Assembly: GCF_029541745.1 (NCBI RefSeq)
Contig: NZ_CP089746.1
Coordinates: forward strand, 124,001-188,000
Source of the DNA: Streptomyces sp. LX-29
Lineage (GTDB): Bacteria; Actinomycetota; Actinomycetes; Streptomycetales; Streptomycetaceae
DNA length: 64,000 bases
Direction: 5' to 3'
Positions 16,999 through 25,783 of the stretch are shown here, in pieces. The notes under the pieces were generated by a model. It saw nothing but the letters and a program-made list of their open reading frames with translations, made no database searches and was not told the origin of the DNA. The position numbers and the translations under genes were made by a program. Position 1 is the first letter of the stretch, and every line of letters starts with the position of its first letter.

Positions 16999-17805
16999 AT
17001 GGACAAGGTGTTCTCGGCCGACGGCACGACCATCGCCTTCGAGCAGCAGGGCTCGGGCCCTGTGGTGGTGCTCGTCGGCGGCGCGTTCATGACCCGCGAC
17101 AGTTCCGCCGAACTCGCCGGTCTGCTGGCCGAGCGCTTCACGGTGATCACGTACGACCGCCGGGGCCGCGGCGACAGCGGGGACAGTCCTGCGTACGAGG
17201 TGCGGCGCGAGATCGAGGACCTCGACGCGCTGATCGAGGGCCCGGGCGGCGGATCGGCCATGGTTTTCGGCATGTCCTCGGGCGCCGTCCTCGCCCTGGA
17301 GGCCACCGCCTTCGGCAGCGCCGTATCGCGCCTCGCACTGTATGAGCCGCCGTTCGTCACCGACGACGGCCGGCCGCCGCTGCCCGCCGACTACGTGGAG
17401 CACCTGACGGAGCTCGTGGGCCACGAGGCGTACGGGGAGGCTGTCGCCTACTTCATGACGGCAGCGGTCGGCCTGCCCGACGAGGTCGTCGCCGGCATGC
17501 GGCAGGCCCCGTTCTGGGCGGGCATGGAAGCCGTCGCCCGCACCCTCCCCTACGACGGCCGGATCATGGGCGACACCATGTCCGGCCGCCCCCTGCCGGT
17601 CGACCGCTGGGCGTCCGTGACCGTGCCCGTCCTCGTCGGCAGCGGAGACGCGGGCGCGCCCCACATGCTGACCGGTGCTCGGGAACTCGCCGCGGCGGGC
17701 GACAACTTCACCCTCCGGGTGTTCCCGGGCGAGGAGCACGCCATCGACCCGAAGGTCCTGGCCCCGGCCCTCGCCGGCTTCTTCAGCGGGGAGCACACGG
17801 CATGA
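16999..17805 (+). CDS. Alpha/beta hydrolase
   Basis: A 268-aa hydrolase fold enzyme. An oxyanion-region V-L-V-G-G-A-F replaces the common HGG. Strand 4 and loop D-R-R-G-R-G-D-S-G are followed by the nucleophile elbow G-M-S93-S-G, the acid in G-S-G-D-A-G, and the histidine in E-E-H-A-I-D. The triad looks complete. It is probably an esterase or lactonase on a small substrate; the substrate cannot be told. It is divergent from TetR, with the operator centred about 67 bp upstream of its start, so ligand-induced expression is likely. Confidence 0.85.
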   Translation: MDKVFSADGTTIAFEQQGSGPVVVLVGGAFMTRDSSAELAGLLAERFTVITYDRRGRGDSGDSPAYEVRREIEDLDALIEGPGGGSAMVFGMSSGAVLALEATAFGSAVSRLALYEPPFVTDDGRPPLPADYVEHLTELVGHEAYGEAVAYFMTAAVGLPDEVVAGMRQAPFWAGMEAVARTLPYDGRIMGDTMSGRPLPVDRWASVTVPVLVGSGDAGAPHMLTGARELAAAGDNFTLRVFPGEEHAIDPKVLAPALAGFFSGEHTA

Positions 17806-18008
17806 GCACGGCCTTCCCGAGCCTGGAGGACGTCCCGCGAGCCCTGCTCGGCACCACCGGATAGGGCCCCGAGGACTCCTACGCCCACGGATGCAGGGCA
17901 GCGTGCAGAAGGAGACGGCGGGAACGATTCCCACCGACCCCTTCCAGCGTGGCTCGGCGCTCTCCGCCTCGAACGTGCCGTGGCGATCAGGCCGTGCCCG
18001 CGGCGGCG

Positions 18009-18641
18009 CTACCAGTCGGTCAGGTCCACAAGGAGGTCGCAGTGCGGATCGTCCGCGGCCGGCCGGTGGCGCTCCTCTTCTTCAACGAGGGAGGGGATCG
18101 AGGCGATCAGCGCGGTAGGCGTGCAGGTCAGGCGGATGTCGGCGCCGATGATGCCTGGGCGGTCGGGACGCTGCACGTACAGGCGCATCAGGCCCTGGCG
18201 CATCCTCAGGAAGCCGATCAGGAAGGGGTTCTCGTCGTCGCCGGGGTCGGACAGGGCGCGCAGGACGGTGAGCGCCTGCCCCTGTTCGGGCTCCGGGTCC
18301 GGAGGGATGTTCTTCGGGTGGAGACGGATGAGCGTCATCCCCATGGCTTCGCCGATGTCGTCGCTGCTGTAGAACTGAGTCCTGGCCAGGACGGTACGCA
18401 GGACGCCGGGGATGAAGGCCGGGGCCACGGTGTCGTGGGGGATCTCGTAGAGGAAGGTGGCTCCGTCCTCCTCGTCACCGACGTGGACGGCGATCCGTAC
18501 GGCACCGGGGGCGGGCAGGACACCGCGCAGGTGGCTGCCCTCGGCGACGGGTGCGTTCAGGTAGTACAGCAGCAGATGGCTGACGGCCGCCTGCTGCTCC
18601 ACATCTTCGGTATCGGTCACTCGTTCATCCAAGCAGAGCAC
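18009..18641 (-). CDS. Hypothetical cytosolic protein, about 210 aa
   Basis: No signal peptide, membrane helix or known motif is visible. The sequence is mixed alpha/beta with a V-R-I-A-V-H-V-G-D-E-E-D-G core strand region and an acidic C-terminus. Either GTG at 18641 or GTG at 18620 could start it; neither has a strong ribosome site. It follows the hydrolase convergently by 200 bp. I do not recognise the family. Confidence 0.55.
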   Translation of the reverse strand: MLCLDERVTDTEDVEQQAAVSHLLLYYLNAPVAEGSHLRGVLPAPGAVRIAVHVGDEEDGATFLYEIPHDTVAPAFIPGVLRTVLARTQFYSSDDIGEAMGMTLIRLHPKNIPPDPEPEQGQALTVLRALSDPGDDENPFLIGFLRMRQGLMRLYVQRPDRPGIIGADIRLTCTPTALIASIPSLVEEEERHRPAADDPHCDLLVDLTDW

Positions 18642-18683
18642 TTGTGGTGCGGTGGGTTACGGCAGAAGGCGTCGGTAACGCCA

Positions 18684-18735
18684 AAGGCTGCCAGCGCCTC
18701 GCCGGTGTGAAGGCTGCCAGCGCCTCGCCGGTGTG
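18684..18735 (+). repeat. 26-bp perfect tandem duplication
   Basis: Two adjacent identical 26-bp units start at 18684 and 18710; each begins AAGGCTGCCAGCGCC and ends GCCGGTGTG. It is non-coding and likely a recent slippage event. It lies upstream of the hypothetical gene that starts at 18641. Confidence 0.85.
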
Positions 18736-18906
18736 GTGGATCGACGACGAGCAGGCTGTTCGCGGCCGCTGGTCTGCCCTGGCTACCACCAGGCGCGAAC
18801 ACCTGCGCACCACTCGGTGACGGTGCGATCGACGTCCTGGCCATCGGCTCCTGTGCCCGCTGGTGACCATCAGCGGGCACGCCGTCCCCACGTGGGCATG
18901 GCGGAG

Positions 18907-18937
18907 CGGCCCGCCACAAGTTTGCCGTGGCGGGCCG
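18907..18937 (-). terminator. Hairpin terminator of the small secreted protein gene
   Basis: An 11-bp perfect stem, CGGCCCGCCAC (18907-18917) with GTGGCGGGCCG (18927-18937), has a 9-nt loop. It lies about 33 bp past the stop at 18970 on the minus strand. Confidence 0.7.
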
Positions 18938-18969
18938 TCCTGCCGCCCGCTAGGGGCGGTGCGGCTGTA

Positions 18970-19353
18970 TCAGGCAGTCGCCGTGATGACCAGGCTTCCG
19001 CTTCCCAGGGCGGAGACGCTGGCTGACGCCCCTGGGGCCAGGGTGACGGTGGCGCTGCCGCCCGCCGACAGCACGATCGTGGCGTCGGTGTTGTTGGTCA
19101 CGGAGGTGATCAGGTTGACCTGGACGCCGGTGTCGATCCCGACCCCGATGGGCAGCGCGAAGCCGGGAACGGTGACGGTGATGCCGCCGGTCAGCGTGAG
19201 GGTCACCGAACCGGAGGTGGCGACAGCGGTCTGCGCCACGGGGAGGGAGCTGGAGGTCGCTGCCACGGCCGCCGGACCGGCTGCCAGGCAGCCAACCGCT
19301 GTGATTGAGCACACCAGGAAGGCGACACCACGACGGCAGAACGTAGAAGACAT
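18970..19353 (-). CDS. Small secreted beta-rich protein, unknown function
   Basis: A 127-aa exported protein; the start at 19353 has AAAGGAG 4 bp upstream, and the longer open frame to 19722 lacks one. Signal peptide: M-S-S-T-F-C-R-R-G then a hydrophobic core ending at A-V-A-A (about residue 32). The mature part (95 aa) has no cysteine and is nearly all V, T, S, A, G, L and I in alternating strands (S-G-S-V-T-L-T-L-T, G-S-A-T-V-T-L-A-P-G-A-S). This suggests a single beta-sandwich or surface-active protein. It is not a chaplin: the chaplin G-N-x-x-x-C pattern is absent. Confidence 0.72.
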   Translation of the reverse strand: MSSTFCRRGVAFLVCSITAVGCLAAGPAAVAATSSSLPVAQTAVATSGSVTLTLTGGITVTVPGFALPIGVGIDTGVQVNLITSVTNNTDATIVLSAGGSATVTLAPGASASVSALGSGSLVITATA

Positions 19354-19791
19354 GGCACTCCTTTCAGAGCAACTCACATGCGGAAACCGCTGTCCCGCAA
19401 GGCCCCTACCTAAGCAACCAATGGGATGTTGCGACAATCCGCATGCATTCGGGCGCGGGGGGCACCTGTGGGGCGCTCGGGCGTGCAGGGACAACTGAGC
19501 GTGCGCCAGCGTTGCCAACTCACGAAATGCGCTCCACTGGTGCCCGAAGTGCCTGTATCCGACCGTGATCTGCGGGTGGCCGCCGAAGTACCCCCGCTGA
19601 AGTACCCCTTGGCGAGGTGAGGTGCGACGACCACGTCCGCAGTCAGGTCGAAGGTGTCGACCCCGTCCGTCGTACGACGGCCGCTCCGCCCAAGCCTGCC
19701 GGTGGCTGGGAAGCCGGATCACCCACCTGGATCCAGACCGGCTTGATCCAGGCCAGCAGAGGGCCCCGATTACGGAAACCCCTCCGGTGGT
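19354..19791. other. 438-bp region without a recognised gene
   Basis: It holds the upstream region of the small secreted protein and the 3' side of the DHA2 exporter. Open frames exist on both strands but none has a ribosome site, signal or family motif. No clear repeat was seen. Confidence 0.5.
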
Positions 19792-21417
19792 TCAGTGCGA
19801 ACTCGGCTGCCGCTCCTTCGAAGGCTCGCGGTGCACGCTGACGGAGTCGCCGGCGTTGCGGGGAGCCACGAACAGCGTGGCCAGCAGCGCGAGCGCCAAC
19901 AGCGCCGCGCACAGGTAACTGGAGATCACGAGCCCACCCGTCATCGCCTCACGGGCGACTTCCGCGACCTTCGCGGTCTTCGGATCGTCCGCGAGAGAAG
20001 GAATCGCCGAGCCGGCGCTCTCCGTCACGGCCCCACTGATGCGCTCGGCAGCCTGTGCGGGGACACCGTCCTCGGTAAGGTCCTCCCGTAGGTCGGAGGC
20101 GAGCGTGCTGAAGAACAACGTGGTGAGGAACGCGATGCCGAGCGCGGACCCCAGTTCACGTGCCGCGCTCTGGATACCCGAGGCTTGTCCGGCTCGCTCG
20201 GGCGGCACCTCCGCCAAAACGATGTTGGTGACCTGGGCGGTGGCGAACCCCACCCCGATGCCATAGACACACAATGCGCTCGCGATCAGCCACCACACAC
20301 CGCTGGTTGTCGCGATCAGCCCCAGCGCTACCATGCCAACGGTTTCCAGCACCAGGCCGATGCGCACCTGCGCAAGAGCCGAAACCTTCATGGCCATCTG
20401 GAAACTCGCGCCGCTCGACACGAGGCTGCCCACCGCGAGCGCACCCAGCGCGAGGCCCGCCTCGAACGAGCTGTAGCCCAGGGTGAACTGCAGCCAGAGC
20501 GGCAACACGGCGATGATGCCGAACTCGCCGAGACCGACCATCAACGTGACGAGGTTGCCGTTGCGGAACGAGGCGATGGAGAACAACTCCACGTCCATCA
20601 ACGGCTCCTCCTTGCCGCGACTGAGCACCGCCTGCCGACGCCAGAACCCCCACAGGGTGACGGCCGACCCGACACATGAGACGAAGACAGGGGATGGGCC
20701 TCCGCTCCACGACAGTCCGCCGATGTCCAGCGGCTCGGTGGTGAGGAGCCAGCCATAGGTGCGGCCCTCGATCAGCGCGAACGCCAGCAGTCCGAGTCCG
20801 ACCGCCGACAGGACGGCGCCGAGACCGTCCACCCGCCCCCGCCTACGGACCGAGGCGGGCAGGTAGACCATGACGCCTACCGCGATGAGCACCACCAAGG
20901 GGATGTTGATGCCGAAGGCCCAGCGCCAGGAGAGGTCCGCGAGCCGGCCACCCAGCACAGGGCCGACGGCCGCGGCGGCGCCGATGGTCGACCCCCAGAC
21001 GGCAAACGCCTGACTTCGCGCCTTGCCCGAGAAGGTCGCGTTCACCAAGGCCAGCGACGCCGGAAGGATCATGGCTCCGGCGATGCCCTGCAGGGCGCGA
21101 GCCAGGATGAGCCCCCCTCCGGTCGGGGCGACCGCGGCCAGCAAGCTCGTCACGCCGAACAGGGCCAGGCCGACGATGAAGATCCTTCGGGCGCCGTGCA
21201 GATCGGACAGGCGCCCGGTGAGCAGGAGAAGCGCGGCGAACGCGATGGCGTAGGACTCCTGAATCCACTGAGCCTCGGCCGAGTCGATCTCCAACTCCTC
21301 GATGATCGGCGCGAGGATCACGTTGACAATGGTGATGTCCACGACGATCAAGGCCACACCCATGGACACAGCCATGAGACCTAACCACTGCCGCTTGGTG
21401 GGGGGTTGCTCACCCAA
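19792..21417 (-). CDS. MFS drug exporter, DHA2 (EmrB/QacA-type)
   Basis: A 541-aa, 14-TM proton antiporter. I chose TTG at 21417 because GGAGG sits 7 bp upstream; the frame is open to 21555 but the extra 46 residues lie over the operator. Signatures: V-V-D-I-T-I-V-N-V and W-I-Q-E-S-Y-A-I in the first helices, G-R-L-S-D-L-H-G-A-R-R (motif A), R-A-L-Q-G-I-A-G-A (motif B), G-P-V-L-G-G (motif C). The large external loop near residues 410-450 before the last helix is usual. It is divergent from a MarR gene with an operator over its own ribosome site, so repression is likely. Confidence 0.86.
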   Translation of the reverse strand: MGEQPPTKRQWLGLMAVSMGVALIVVDITIVNVILAPIIEELEIDSAEAQWIQESYAIAFAALLLLTGRLSDLHGARRIFIVGLALFGVTSLLAAVAPTGGGLILARALQGIAGAMILPASLALVNATFSGKARSQAFAVWGSTIGAAAAVGPVLGGRLADLSWRWAFGINIPLVVLIAVGVMVYLPASVRRRGRVDGLGAVLSAVGLGLLAFALIEGRTYGWLLTTEPLDIGGLSWSGGPSPVFVSCVGSAVTLWGFWRRQAVLSRGKEEPLMDVELFSIASFRNGNLVTLMVGLGEFGIIAVLPLWLQFTLGYSSFEAGLALGALAVGSLVSSGASFQMAMKVSALAQVRIGLVLETVGMVALGLIATTSGVWWLIASALCVYGIGVGFATAQVTNIVLAEVPPERAGQASGIQSAARELGSALGIAFLTTLFFSTLASDLREDLTEDGVPAQAAERISGAVTESAGSAIPSLADDPKTAKVAEVAREAMTGGLVISSYLCAALLALALLATLFVAPRNAGDSVSVHREPSKERQPSSH

Positions 21418-21423
21418 GACAGT

Positions 21424-21456
21424 ACCTCCACTATGAAGTATCTTTATGGTGAAGGT
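21424..21456. promoter_or_regulatory. MarR-type operator over the exporter ribosome site
   Basis: An imperfect dyad, ACCTCCACTAT (21424-21434) / ATGGTGAAGGT (21446-21456), has 9 of 11 positions paired and an 11-bp spacer. On the minus strand the first arm contains the GGAGG of the exporter, so bound repressor would sit at the start of the exporter mRNA region. Confidence 0.6.
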
Positions 21457-21533
21457 AAAGCGGGCGGGGTAGGTTGTCAAACTCAAGGGATGAGGCACAC
21501 CACCAGCGCGGATCGGACAGCGAGGCAAGGGTG

Positions 21534-22055
21534 ATGAGAGAAGAGAAGCACGCAACCACGGAGGCTCAGCGCAACCGCCTTATGGACGGCCTGCGCGCCT
21601 TCGGCGCCAACTACACCGACTTCACTCAGCGATTCGCGACCTGGCTGGGGCTGCACTCCACCGACGCGGCGGCTCTCGCCGAGATCCTGTACGCGGAAGA
21701 CCAGGGGAATCCCCTGTCCCCCGCCCGGCTCAGTCAGCGCGTCTCACTCTCATCAGGCGCCACGACCGCCCTACTCAACCGCCTCGAAGCGGCCGGACAC
21801 ATCGTGCGCAGCCGCGAACACACCGACCGCCGCATCGTGACACTCCGCAGCAGCCCCGAGATCAAACCACGGGCGGAAGAGTTCTTCGGCCCCTACACCC
21901 GACGCATGGCCACCGAAATGTCGCAATACAGCCGTCAACAACTCGAAGACTTCGAGGACTTCATCAACCACCTGCGTGGCACCATGGATTCGCTACTCGC
22001 CGACGAGTACCACGACCCCCGCCCGGGCAGCCCGACCAAGCACACCCGCGACTGA
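21534..22055 (+). CDS. MarR-family regulator
   Basis: A 173-aa winged-helix protein starting at 21534 (M-R-E-E-K-H-A); an upstream in-frame start at 21474 overlaps the control region. DNA-binding core: A-A-A-L-A-E-I-L, L-S-P-A-R-L-S-Q-R-V-S-L-S-S-G-A-T-T-A-L-L (split recognition helix), and wing S-R-E-H-T-D-R-R-I-V-T. It has an extra C-terminal basic tail (H-D-P-R-P-G-S-P-T-K-H). It is divergent from the DHA2 exporter and the likely repressor of it. The IS630 array begins 144 bp downstream. Confidence 0.87.
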   Translation: MREEKHATTEAQRNRLMDGLRAFGANYTDFTQRFATWLGLHSTDAAALAEILYAEDQGNPLSPARLSQRVSLSSGATTALLNRLEAAGHIVRSREHTDRRIVTLRSSPEIKPRAEEFFGPYTRRMATEMSQYSRQQLEDFEDFINHLRGTMDSLLADEYHDPRPGSPTKHTRD

Positions 22056-22197
22056 ACCACGAACACCCGACACCACACCAACACGGTCGTGCCGCGGCAC
22101 GTTGCGGATGGAATCACAGCGGGTGCGAGAACGTCGCGAGAACGTCAGGACCGGTGCGCCGCGGTGCACCGATGCACTGACGCACTGACGCACCGCA

Positions 22198-23300
22198 TTA
22201 CTGATCTTCTCGTAAGTTCGGTGGGTGTGGTGGGTGGATGGTCAGGCCGGTGTGGGCGAGGAAGGACCATGGCAGTTGTGGGTTGTGGTTGATGCGGTGG
22301 ATGCCTTGTTCGGTGGCGTCGGCGACATCGGCGAGGTGGTCGCCGGCGAGGTTGGCGAGTTCACGTTTCTTGAGTGAGGACCACAGCAGCTCCACCGGGT
22401 TCAGCTCGGGAGCGTAGGCGGGTAATCGCTCCAGCGTGAGCCAGTCCTGGTCGGCGACCCAGGCGCGCATCGCCCGGCTCCAGTGGGCGGACAGGCCGTC
22501 CCAGACCAGGACCACCCGCTCGCCGCGGTAGAACACCTTCATCTGCTCCAGGACCTCGATGAGGGCGGTGGTGTCGTAGCTGCCGGGCTTGAGATGGAAG
22601 CACAGGCGGGCCCCTCGATCGGGGTCGGTGGAGTGGTATCCCAGGGCCCCGGCCATCGACGCCCGCTTCCAGTTCAACCGGTGCCGCAGCAGCGGGGTGC
22701 GACCTCGGGGTGCGTAGGTGCGGCGGATCTGAGGCAGCAGGGAGACGCCCGATTCGTCGAGGAACACGATCCAGGCACGTGTGTTCACGGCCCCTTTTTG
22801 ATCCGCGGCCACTCGTGCGCGATCCAACGGGCGATCTCCGACTCGTCCCTCTCCACCGCCCGCCGCTCGGGCCGCTGCAGACTCCATCCGAGCCGGCCGG
22901 TCAGCAACCGCCACACCGACGCCCTCGACAGCACCACCCCCGTCACCCGCTCCACGACGTCACCGACTCGCTCCAGGGTCCACAGGTCGGCCTCGAAACC
23001 ATGAGCCTGGGCACCCCGCTCCAACGCGGCCCGGACGGTCTCGACCTGGGCGTCGTCCAGCTTGGGCGGACGACCGGTGGCCGCACGCCGACGCAAGGCC
23101 GAAGCACCACCTTCCTCCCACGCCCGCCGCCATCGCCGCACGCTCTCCGCACACACCCCCACCGCCCGCGCGATCTCCGCATTCGAGACACCGTCCTCGA
23201 ACAACTCGACCGCCCGAACACGACGTGCCTCCGCCAACTGAGGCCGCGACAAAGGAGGAAGGGAGGCACCGGCAGCCGAAGGTGAAGGTTGATAAGCCAC
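22198..23300 (-). CDS. IS630-family transposase, copy 1 (-1 frameshift)
   Basis: About 367 aa across two frames. GTG 23300 follows GGAGG; the first frame (HTH pair, E-L-F-E-D-G-V-S-N-A-E-I-A-R and W-R-R-A-W-E-E-G-G) stops at 22785. A slip on the A5G run (22795-22799 in complement) joins R-I-K-K to G-A-V-N-T-R. Catalytic residues follow: D in I-V-F-L-D-E-S-G, D in V-L-V-W-D-G-L-S-A-H, E in L-N-P-V-E-L-L-W. The stop TAA at 22198-22200 is built from the flanking TA plus one chromosomal base, so it lies outside the element. Confidence 0.88.
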
Positions 23301-23357
23301 CCCGACAGCCTCCCACCCACACCGCCACCACACCCACTGAACTTACGAAAAGATCAG
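22201..23357 (-). mobile_element. IS630-family element, tandem copy 1
   Basis: A 1157-bp element flanked by TA (22199-22200 and 23358-23359). Ends: CTGATCTTCTCGTAAGTTC at 22201 and, in complement at the right, CTGATCTTTTCGTAAGTTC. Imperfect inverted repeats extend over 30 bp to a shared GTGGGTGTGGTGG. TA flanks and the D-D-E transposase match the IS630/Tc1 family. The transposase is on the minus strand. Confidence 0.92.
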
Positions 23358-24459
23358 TACTGATCTTCTCGTAAGTTCGGTGGGTGTGGTGGGTGGATGG
23401 TCAGGCCGGTGTGGGCGAGGAAGGACCATGGCAGTTGTGGGTTGTGGTTGATGCGGTGGATGCCTTGTTCGGTGGCGTCGGCGACATCGGCGAGGTGGTC
23501 GCCGGCGAGGTTGGCGAGTTCACGTTTCTTGAGTGAGGACCACAGCAGCTCCACCGGGTTCAGCTCGGGAGCGTAGGCGGGTAATCGCTCCAGCGTGAGC
23601 CAGTCCTGGTCGGCGACCCAGGCGCGCATCGCCCGGCTCCAGTGGGCGGACAGGCCGTCCCAGACCAGGACCACCCGCTCGCCGCGGTAGAACACCTTCA
23701 TCTGCTCCAGGACCTCGATGAGGGCGGTGGTGTCGTAGCTGCCGGGCTTGAGATGGAAGCACAGGCGGGCCCCTCGATCGGGGTCGGTGGAGTGGTATCC
23801 CAGGGCCCCGGCCATCGACGCCCGCTTCCAGTTCAACCGGTGCCGCAGCAGCGGGGTGCGACCTCGGGGTGCGTAGGTGCGGCGGATCTGAGGCAGCAGG
23901 GAGACGCCCGATTCGTCGAGGAACACGATCCAGGCACGTGTGTTCACGGCCCCTTTTTGATCCGCGGCCACTCGTGCGCGATCCAACGGGCGATCTCCGA
24001 CTCGTCCCTCTCCACCGCCCGCCGCTCGGGCCGCTGCAGACTCCATCCGAGCCGGCCGGTCAGCAACCGCCACACCGACGCCCTCGACAGCACCACCCCC
24101 GTCACCCGCTCCACGACGTCACCGACTCGCTCCAGGGTCCACAGGTCGGCCTCGAAACCATGAGCCTGGGCACCCCGCTCCAACGCGGCCCGGACGGTCT
24201 CGACCTGGGCGTCGTCCAGCTTGGGCGGACGACCGGTGGCCGCACGCCGACGCAAGGCCGAAGCACCACCTTCCTCCCACGCCCGCCGCCATCGCCGCAC
24301 GCTCTCCGCACACACCCCCACCGCCCGCGCGATCTCCGCATTCGAGACACCGTCCTCGAACAACTCGACCGCCCGAACACGACGTGCCTCCGCCAACTGA
24401 GGCCGCGACAAAGGAGGAAGGGAGGCACCGGCAGCCGAAGGTGAAGGTTGATAAGCCAC
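23354..24459 (-). CDS. IS630-family transposase, copy 2 (-1 frameshift)
   Basis: Identical to the copy 1 transposase except at the C-terminus. Because the adjacent sequence is the end of copy 1 and not chromosomal DNA, the frame continues through the junction TA as a Tyr codon (TAC) and stops at TGA (23354-23356) inside the neighbouring terminal repeat, giving one extra residue (D-Q-Y). GTG start at 24459, slip site at the A5G run near 23954-23958. Confidence 0.88.
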
Positions 24460-24516
24460 CCCGACAGCCTCCCACCCACACCGCCACCACACCCACTGAA
24501 CTTACGAAAAGATCAG
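23360..24516 (-). mobile_element. IS630-family element, tandem copy 2
   Basis: Same 1157-bp sequence as copy 1, offset by exactly 1159 bp, in the same orientation, separated from copies 1 and 3 only by TA (23358-23359, 24517-24518). All reading frames match the first copy residue for residue, and I saw no base difference on reading across. Confidence 0.92.
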
Positions 24517-25618
24517 TACTGATCTTCTCGTAAGTTCGGTGGGTGTGGTGGGTGGATGGTCAGGCCGGTGTGGGCGAGGAAGGACCATGGCAGTTGTGGG
24601 TTGTGGTTGATGCGGTGGATGCCTTGTTCGGTGGCGTCGGCGACATCGGCGAGGTGGTCGCCGGCGAGGTTGGCGAGTTCACGTTTCTTGAGTGAGGACC
24701 ACAGCAGCTCCACCGGGTTCAGCTCGGGAGCGTAGGCGGGTAATCGCTCCAGCGTGAGCCAGTCCTGGTCGGCGACCCAGGCGCGCATCGCCCGGCTCCA
24801 GTGGGCGGACAGGCCGTCCCAGACCAGGACCACCCGCTCGCCGCGGTAGAACACCTTCATCTGCTCCAGGACCTCGATGAGGGCGGTGGTGTCGTAGCTG
24901 CCGGGCTTGAGATGGAAGCACAGGCGGGCCCCTCGATCGGGGTCGGTGGAGTGGTATCCCAGGGCCCCGGCCATCGACGCCCGCTTCCAGTTCAACCGGT
25001 GCCGCAGCAGCGGGGTGCGACCTCGGGGTGCGTAGGTGCGGCGGATCTGAGGCAGCAGGGAGACGCCCGATTCGTCGAGGAACACGATCCAGGCACGTGT
25101 GTTCACGGCCCCTTTTTGATCCGCGGCCACTCGTGCGCGATCCAACGGGCGATCTCCGACTCGTCCCTCTCCACCGCCCGCCGCTCGGGCCGCTGCAGAC
25201 TCCATCCGAGCCGGCCGGTCAGCAACCGCCACACCGACGCCCTCGACAGCACCACCCCCGTCACCCGCTCCACGACGTCACCGACTCGCTCCAGGGTCCA
25301 CAGGTCGGCCTCGAAACCATGAGCCTGGGCACCCCGCTCCAACGCGGCCCGGACGGTCTCGACCTGGGCGTCGTCCAGCTTGGGCGGACGACCGGTGGCC
25401 GCACGCCGACGCAAGGCCGAAGCACCACCTTCCTCCCACGCCCGCCGCCATCGCCGCACGCTCTCCGCACACACCCCCACCGCCCGCGCGATCTCCGCAT
25501 TCGAGACACCGTCCTCGAACAACTCGACCGCCCGAACACGACGTGCCTCCGCCAACTGAGGCCGCGACAAAGGAGGAAGGGAGGCACCGGCAGCCGAAGG
25601 TGAAGGTTGATAAGCCAC
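24513..25618 (-). CDS. IS630-family transposase, copy 3 (-1 frameshift)
   Basis: Same protein as copy 2: GTG start 25618 with GGAGG, first frame stop at 25103, slip at the A5G run near 25113-25117, D-D-E residues intact, stop TGA at 24513-24515 inside copy 2. It is the only copy whose upstream side is unique chromosomal DNA (25678 onward), so it could have different transcription from the other two. Confidence 0.88.
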
Positions 25619-25675
25619 CCCGACAGCCTCCCACCCACACCGCCACCACACCCACTGAACTTACGAAAAGATCAG
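24519..25675 (-). mobile_element. IS630-family element, tandem copy 3
   Basis: Third identical unit in the same orientation, bounded by TA at 24517-24518 and 25676-25677. Its right end (AAAAGATCAG) meets chromosomal GCGGTCCG. The first chromosomal bases on the far left (GCAT) and right (GCGG) show only the TA in common, as expected for a 2-bp target. Confidence 0.92.
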
Positions 25676-25783
25676 TAGCGGTCCGTTAGCAGAACGCCAA
25701 CCCGGTATTCGAAGCTGATTGCCGACAGGGCGCACGCCTGCGCTGTGTCCGGCTGAAGCAGTCCGATCCACGGGGGAGCGCCC

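Larger units (their letters stand above)
18642..18969. other. Intergenic region with a duplication and a terminator
   Basis: No gene is supported here. It holds a 26-bp tandem duplication at 18684-18735 and the hairpin at 18907-18937. The reading frames on both strands lack ribosome sites and motifs. Confidence 0.5.

Noticed and set aside
18970..19353. Chaplin hydrophobin
   Set aside because: No chaplin G-N-x-x-x-C motif or cysteine pair in the mature protein.
22199..25677. Triple IS array as composite transposon
   Set aside because: The copies are directly adjacent with no cargo between them.
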